64,000 nucleotides of DNA from Bolinopsis microptera (lineage: Eukaryota > Ctenophora > Tentaculata > Lobata > Bolinopsidae): the NCBI RefSeq assembly GCF_026151205.1, contig NC_087074.1:19833240-19897239 (forward strand). Reading direction: 5' to 3'. Of the stretch, positions 58,001 to 64,000 are shown piece after piece. The notes beneath the pieces were generated by a model that did not search any database, was not told the origin of the DNA, and saw only the letters and a list, made by a program, of their open reading frames with translations. The first letter of the stretch is position 1. Each line of letters starts with the position of its first letter. A program made the position numbers and the translations under genes.

Positions 58001-59429
58001 GCCTAAATTGCTCATTTTGGTTGGGGCTGGAGCGACCTGCAAAAAAGTGCTTTAAAACTCAGCCAGCCGATACCCATGGAGTGTCTAATATGAGTGAGAT
58101 CTAAAATGTAAAATGTTGAGATACTCAACTGTTTAAAGCATGAAAAATGATTTGTTTGCAATTTTTCCGGCTGTTGAAGTTGATGGTGATGATAGCAGTG
58201 AAACTCTGGCTACACTCACCTGTAGCCTTGGAGCGGGACTGGGTTGGTAAGGAGGTTGGACTGCGTTAGCCGGGTACCGATGTATCGTCTGTTCCCCGTA
58301 TATAGTCGGGCCTGGAGGTGGTTGGTTGCCGGGGTACGGCTGTCTGAATCTCCAGCTATCAGGCCCATGAGGGGACATGTGGTCCGGCTGATAAGGTGGT
58401 CTCATGTACCCCATGTGGGAGGGGTGGTGTCCAGGATGCCCAGGTGGGTACTGGCCTGGATAATACATGGGAGGTCTGTACCCAGGGTGGTCAGAAGGTG
58501 GGGGTGGTCCTGTAGGAGGAGGACCGTGGAACCCAGACGTCATATTTGGGGGTGGGCCCCCATTGTGAATGTCAGGAGCAGGATGAGGTCCACCAGGATG
58601 GGGTCCAGGGTGGGAGGAGGGAGGGTAGTAGCTGTTATAGTATGTGTTGGGTGGAGCGTACCTCTCCGGCTGCACACTTGTTGGTCCCTGTGGGGGTTCT
58701 CTGTCAGTACATCCAGACTGTTAACTCTGTTAACACATTGCTTACTTAACGACATGTCAGGACCTAACTTGGCTAAAGAGTACCAGGTGTTGACCTAAAC
58801 TAAACCTTACAAAACGGCCAACATATATATCTCACGTTAGTGGTCGCTTGACGTTTTGGAGCGGGCTGTTTGTCCATGTCAGGACCTCGTCTCATCTCAT
58901 GGTTTAATCTGAGTGGCTCAGGACCGTGGTCACTCAGGAAGTCCAAACTGTGGTCGAACTTGCATTCAAATGCAAACAAATACTTGATGTACTGCTTCCT
59001 GAGGAAGCTCACGGCACTCTTGTCGTCTTTAATATTGAGGGCTTTAGCTACTTCGTTCCAAGACTTGTTCTTGTTGACCTGGGAGATGGGAGAATTACAT
59101 TCTCAGAAAAATGTTAATAATGGCTTCATCGCCTATTATTGAAACTACTGATAAGTAGTGTTAATACTAGAAGCATGCTCAAAGGAGTTTCATAAGCGAA
59201 TGACAGCGGCAAACGCAGTTTTGTATCCCAAGGGAACCAATAACTAACTGAAGGACCCTGCATTAAGTCTGCACTATACACACTACACAGCGCACTATAC
59301 ACACTACACAGCGCACTATACACACTACACAGTTTTACCATTTACTCAGTTTTTGAAAATGTACAATTTAACCTGGTTTGATGCATCTAATTTATCGTTT
59401 TGTTGTTGTTGCATATTGTTTGCATCCAT
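55084..59429 (-). CDS. ARID1/BAF250-type SWI/SNF subunit beginning mid-ARID
   Basis: Eight exons join in phase (minus): 59429-59373, 59078-58836, 58687-58220, 58036-57980, 57815-57548, 57258-57077, 56902-56510, 56328-55084; about 970 residues. The ATG has a good context (CTACCATGG) with an in-frame TGA upstream. After a 19-residue leader the protein enters the second half of the ARID domain ([34 protein letters not shown]), then a Pro/Gly/Tyr-rich linker, then the BAF250_C region ([85 protein letters not shown]). Human ARID1A has about 1000 residues before this point. ARID1 proteins target SWI/SNF complexes to chromatin; half an ARID is unlikely to bind DNA. It may be an internal-promoter isoform or a partial gene copy. 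Confidence 0.92.
59272..59338 (+). repeat. 21-bp tandem repeat, three copies
   Basis: CACTATACACACTACACAGCG three times, in intron 1 of the ARID1-type gene. Confidence 0.9.
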
Positions 59430-60904
59430 GGTAGCTTGTCAATTGTATAGAGTTTCATTGGTGTGTAATCCGAATTATAAATATCATTAACATTAATTGT
59501 TTACTTTTATTTTAATTTATCCTTGTATGATACAACTATTATTGACCACGCAGCTGTGAATCTTAACTAATTAAAGTAGCTGAATAGGTCGCATATTTTT
59601 GCGGTTTTAAATGGCGCATTTCAATTCTCCGCTATTTAATCTGGGTTTTTATTTTTCTTTATTTATTTGATGCCACGTTTAAGTTCTTACTCAAAGTTAA
59701 ACTTATTAATGTGGAAAAAATCTTGATTTTTCAGTTAATTCTTATCAGCATATTCTTGACTCAATAATGAATAACACGGACCACCGTTTGTTATCACGAT
59801 CAAGTTTTTCAATTTCCATTCCTTTTTGGATGACGAACTTACCGTGATAAAATATTTATTCTTATATAGCATGATTTAAACTTATTAAAGTTACCGGTTA
59901 CATATCTTCACGAACTATTATTTCAGGTTATAATAGGAATATTTATTTTTGCCATCGTCTTAAATGATTTAACTTCAATATTTCTTCTCTCACATCATTG
60001 TTACATATCATTTTGAACGGAATTGTATGATGTATTGCATGTTAATATAATACGATAACAAAATTTTGTGTTATTTTAAAATTAGATGAAATAACATCGT
60101 TTTATTATATATTTGGGTGGGAATAATGTACACGTTAGAGTTAGACAGAAATTAATTTAAGGGTTAAGACGACCTGGTCACTATACGGTCTGAAAATAAC
60201 TGCGAAATAACTTTCGTGTTTTGATGAATAAGGTCAAAGTGAGAATTGTAAATTATAATTTCATCGCATAATTACCACGTCAACCTCTAATTTAATGATA
60301 ATTAATTCCAGAAAACCTTGCATGAAATGAAACTTACTTGATCGCGCTCAGACTGCCAAAAAAGCGCTTATTAGGCGATTATTATTGCAGAATAGAATAT
60401 ATCCTTCAGGATTTAACACACAGTTAATTGTATAACAATCTCGAAGATCGACTGTATTGGAAGATATGGAACAGTCGACTAACTATAGTAGAGTGTAGAA
60501 CTAGACTGACTAATTGGTTGCGGGTCAGAAATTTGGTCAAAACTGTAAAATGTCGGGCCGGCCCTTGACTTCCAGTACTTAAGCTAATTCCCATATTATA
60601 ATCCCTAAAGTAACTTTACATTCATTAGAGTCTTCCTCTGAAGGAAGGCTCGCCAGAACATGTGAAGCCGGAAGCGTGCTCTTCTCCTGGGAGAAAATGC
60701 ACACCTGAGCTGCTGCACTAGATCGATTTCCTGCTCCACCGTCAACTATTAGAGTTGAAATAGAACTTAAATTCGACTGCAGAATGAGAGGGTTCTTGCC
60801 TATTTCATGCTCAAACTAGCATTTTCCTAGTTTCCGTCACACACAGAGAACTTCCTTTAATCGGTCACGTGAGGGTCACGAGATAGCGATTCAGCGCGCT
60901 TAGT

Positions 60905-61070
60905 GGCGGCATATAGCACGTGATATTTGCACAGGTAATTACACGCCATATAAGTCATAATTAACAGGGGGACTGTTGAGCTAGCTCTCGGTGTATCACT
61001 TGCAGGGTATCTCTTGCTGGCTGCATCTAGCACGTGATATTTGCACACCTAATTACACGCCATGTATGGG
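60905..61070 (+). repeat. Two direct copies of about 50 bp
   Basis: AGCACGTGATATTTGCACA followed by TAATTACACGCCAT occurs at about 60916 and 61029. Both copies contain CACGTG, an E-box-like site; no function can be claimed. Confidence 0.7.
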
Positions 61071-61170
61071 AGGAGCTAGGGGTAGCCGTACGTACAAGTA
61101 AATGTTCCGCGTAAACTATGTTGGTATAAAAGTAACTTTGGTTTAATGAAAGTGTGTGAGGACCGTGTAC

Positions 61171-61285
61171 AGTTGGCAGTGCACTGGTTTGTCGTTCAAG
61201 TGGTTAGAACGTGGGTCTGTCCGAACTATCCGAAATCGTTGTTACGTTGAAAGCTGTACCTCAGTTCGATTATCATGTTACCTAG
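61171..61285 (+). ncRNA. Weak tRNA-derived SINE-like sequence
   Basis: TTCAAGTGGTTAGAACGTGGG (in part, 61195-61215) resembles an A-box region and CAGTTCGATTA (61262-61272) a B box, at a spacing longer than in a tRNA. No tail or flanking duplication was seen. Confidence 0.25.
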
Positions 61286-61807
61286 CTAGTAACTTGGTGA
61301 TTGAACAGAGAGTGGAAAACCAGACGAAAGTAAAGATGAAGTCTCGGGGACTGGGGTAGCGGCTGATGATGGGCATGATTAATTAAAGAGCCCTAGGTCG
61401 CTCCCCAAACCGGTCCAATAACACATTTTCTAAAAATTTTTACTAGCCTGTCACGTGACCAAAATAGACGCTGCTGTTGTCAGCTATATTCGTCTAGTCC
61501 AGTGCACATTTCTAAAAGCTCTAGTTCCATGAATCAAGCTGATGTTTATGTGTTTGCTACCAGCCAATGGTCCAATATTCTTTTTAATATCGTAGTTTTG
61601 CTATTGCAGCTCATCATATGTATTTTAGCAAATTTTGTTTTATCATAATCGTAGTTATCCAAATTTATCAGCCGGATTTATTTGGCAAAAATTAGAGAAA
61701 GATAAGCAAATATTGAACCTGAAATTCCCAATTCGGCTGCTTACTCTTGACAGGCACGTAGCCAGGGTGCCTCACTCTTGAATTACTTGGGGTGGCCGCT
61801 AACGTTA

Positions 61808-63110
61808 ATTGATGATGGTATGAAACCAAATTGAGGTACTGGGAGTCAAAATCCCGGATAAAATTGCAAAATCATATTGTCCCAATCTCTGTCCCATTTT
61901 CAGTTTTTGAAGATGAAATTCCAGGACCGAAATTTTACAGTTTTGACTGAATTTTTGACCTGCAACCAATTAGTAAGTCAACTATAAATGGCATATGACA
62001 CGATTGAGGTGCTGGAAGTTTGATTTCGGTCGGAAGAAGCCCACAGCAGAAAGCTTAACAAAACGAAAAGTTGCATTTTCAAAAAGCTGTCCCATTTTCA
62101 AATATGAAATGTTCTGAACCCAAATTTGACAGATTGGATAACATTTTTGCCCACAAACCAATATGTCAGTTAATTGATGATGGTATGAAACCAAATTGAG
62201 GTACTGGGAGTCAAAATCCCGGATAAAATTGCAAAATCATATTGTCCCAATCTCTGTCCCATTTTCAGTTTTTGAAGATGAAATTTCCAGGACCGAAATT
62301 TTACAGTTTTGACTGAATTTTTGACCTGCAACCAATTAGTAAGTCAACTATAAATGGCATATGACACGATTGAGGTGCTGGAAATTTGATTTCGGTCGGA
62401 AGAAGCCCACAGCAGAAAGCTTAACAAAACAAAAAGTTGCATTTTCAAAAAGCTGTCCCATTTTCAAATATGAAATTTTCTGAACCCAAATTTGACAGAT
62501 TGGATAACATTTTTGCCCACAAACCAATTAGTCAGTTAATTGATGATGGTATGAAACCAAATTGAGGTACTGGGAGTCAAAATCCCGCATAAAATTGCAA
62601 AATCATATTGGCCCAATTTCTGTCCCATTTTCAGTTTTTGAAGATGAAATTTCCAGGAGAGAAATTTTACAGTTTTGATTGAATTTTTGACCTGCAACCA
62701 ATTAGTAAGTCAACTATAAATGGCATATGACACGATTGAGGTGCTGGAAGTTTGATTCCGGTCGGAAGAAGCCCACAGCAGAAATCTTAACAAAACGAAA
62801 AGTTGCATTTTCAAAAGGCTGTCCCATTTTCAAATATGAAATTTTCTGAACCCAAATTTGACAAACTGGATGACATTTTTGCCCACAAACTAATAAGTCA
62901 GTTAATTGATGATGGTATGAAACCAAATTGAGGTACTGGGAGTCAAAATCCCGCATAAAATTGCAAAATCATATTGTCCCAATCTCTGTCCCATTTTCAG
63001 TTTTTGAAGATGAAATTTCCAGGACCGAAGATTTACAGTTTTTACTGATTTTTTCACCTGCAACCAATAACTAATAAGTAAGTCAAATATAAATAACATA
63101 TGATTATGAC
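61808..63110 (-). repeat. Satellite of about 363 bp, right array
   Basis: The same unit as at 49813-53280. Equivalent points recur at 61982, about 62348 and 62714. The last unit passes into the segmental repeat exactly as in the left array, but the right array has one unit fewer there. Confidence 0.92.
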
Positions 63111-64000
63111 ACGATTGGGGTGCCCAAATTTGACAGACTGGATGACATTTTTGCCCACAAACCAATAAGTCAGTTAATTGATGATGGTATGAAACCAAAT
63201 TGATGTGCCCCACGTTTTGTGGCATATTGATAGAATAAACTATTTCATTTATTATGATCTTTTGAAAATGTCCCCAGAATAGACTCGCCAGTCGCCACCC
63301 GACTACCATCAGCCTTACTTTTCTTTGTTTTCAATTATGAAAGAAATGTAAACTGTTTGAAACGCGACGTTCGATTGTTTAAAGCATCGCTATTGGACTC
63401 ATAGTTGTGCCACATCGGCTTTATGAATCTGTGATACTGTGCATCTATTTTTACTATAGCGGTTGAGAACATTTCATCCATACCTCATATAAGCCTTATA
63501 TGATAGTAATAATGACCCATATACCATCATCTAAGGACCGGTTTTAACCGTTTTGGAGACAAAATTGTAGTTGTATCGCGTAAACTGCCGCAGTAAGGAA
63601 ATCTTCTTATGACTAAAAAGTCACCGGCTACTACTAGCCTACATTTACTTTGCCTTAGACCGCAATACAAGCAGGAATTACAGATAAACGGTAAATAATT
63701 TGAAAAGCGAACCCACTCCCAGGTTTCGAGAGCCTAGTAATTCTCTGTGCGCTTATACTAATACTTATAGTTATTTGGCGCAATGCACAATGAGCAACCG
63801 ATCTCGTTTACAGAGGTAAACCCTTATTTTATCCACGTGATTTGACTGGTTTCAGCTTCTATGTGCGTATTTCTGAAAGGAAGATGTGGTACATGGTAGG
63901 ATGGTGAAAAATCGATTTCAACGACACTTATTATTTTGTGTTTTAATCAGATGGTTTTAATAAAGGTGTCAGATATATTATGGATACAATATTCATATAT
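63111..64000 (+). repeat. Segmental repeat, right copy (runs off the window)
   Basis: Near-identical to 53287-54360 at an offset of about 9825 bases. It lacks about 190 bases present on the left and has a small insertion near 63905. It continues past the window end. Confidence 0.9.

Larger units (their letters stand above)
59430..61800. other. Upstream region of the ARID1-type gene
   Basis: AT-rich, without a recognisable exon for the missing half of ARID on the minus strand. CTCGAAGATCGACTGTA (about 60441) also occurs at 22063. The sequence GTTGCGGGTCAGAAATTTGG near 60515 resembles the satellite. A pair of 50-bp repeats lies at 60910 and 61025. Confidence 0.5.

Noticed and set aside
58244-58798. 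184-codon plus-strand frame
   Set aside because: It is antisense to the proline-rich exon; the GC-rich composition leaves few stops.

Overview
The window reads as nuclear DNA from an invertebrate animal. It is AT-rich, its genes are split by GT-AG introns of tens to thousands of bases, and the host genes belong to animal families: SMG5 (nonsense-mediated decay), ARID1/BAF250 (SWI/SNF chromatin remodelling), BCS1 (mitochondrial AAA chaperone), a BTB/POZ protein and alpha-tubulin. Transposable elements, foldback structures and tandem arrays fill much of the rest. I cannot fix the species or phylum from sequence alone; a cnidarian- or sponge-like genome is only a guess.

Layout. 1-4.4 kb: a foldback element with repeat-rich inverted ends, holding decayed DNA-transposase pieces, an RTE fragment and two nested MITEs. 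4.9-8.9 kb: a 906-bp tandem duplication running into an inverted-repeat structure that holds (GA)n, an RTE stub with a 15-bp target duplication and an (AAATCTG)n array. 9.5-10.1 kb: a 14-bp array. 10.3-19.6 kb: a three-exon gene for a secreted, probably GPI-anchored protein; its second intron hosts a non-LTR retrotransposon. 18.8-23 kb: a MITE graveyard with four short families that all make 9-bp target duplications, a hAT-type MITE with 8-bp duplications, and an alpha-tubulin pseudogene broken by two of the MITEs. 24-33 kb: two 5'-truncated non-LTR elements around a nearly intact one (26.8-30.5 kb). 33.4-38.3 kb: BCS1. 38.8-49.0 kb: SMG5, with a BTB gene nested antisense in an intron. 49.8-53.4 kb and 61.8-63.2 kb: a satellite of about 363 bp. 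55.1-59.4 kb: an ARID1/BAF250 gene on the minus strand, starting in the middle of its ARID domain and bracketed by direct copies of the satellite plus a segmental repeat.

The most unusual signal lies in the adjacent BCS1 and SMG5 genes. At least seven short tandem duplications overlap or abut splice junctions, from a duplicated 23-bp acceptor to about 22 copies of one SMG5 acceptor with its first exon bases, and one in-frame duplication that fuses the end of one BCS1 exon to a copy of another. A second theme is the set of unrelated-looking MITE families sharing one target-duplication length. All joins and family calls were made by eye from the sequence and from remembered family features; no search was run.
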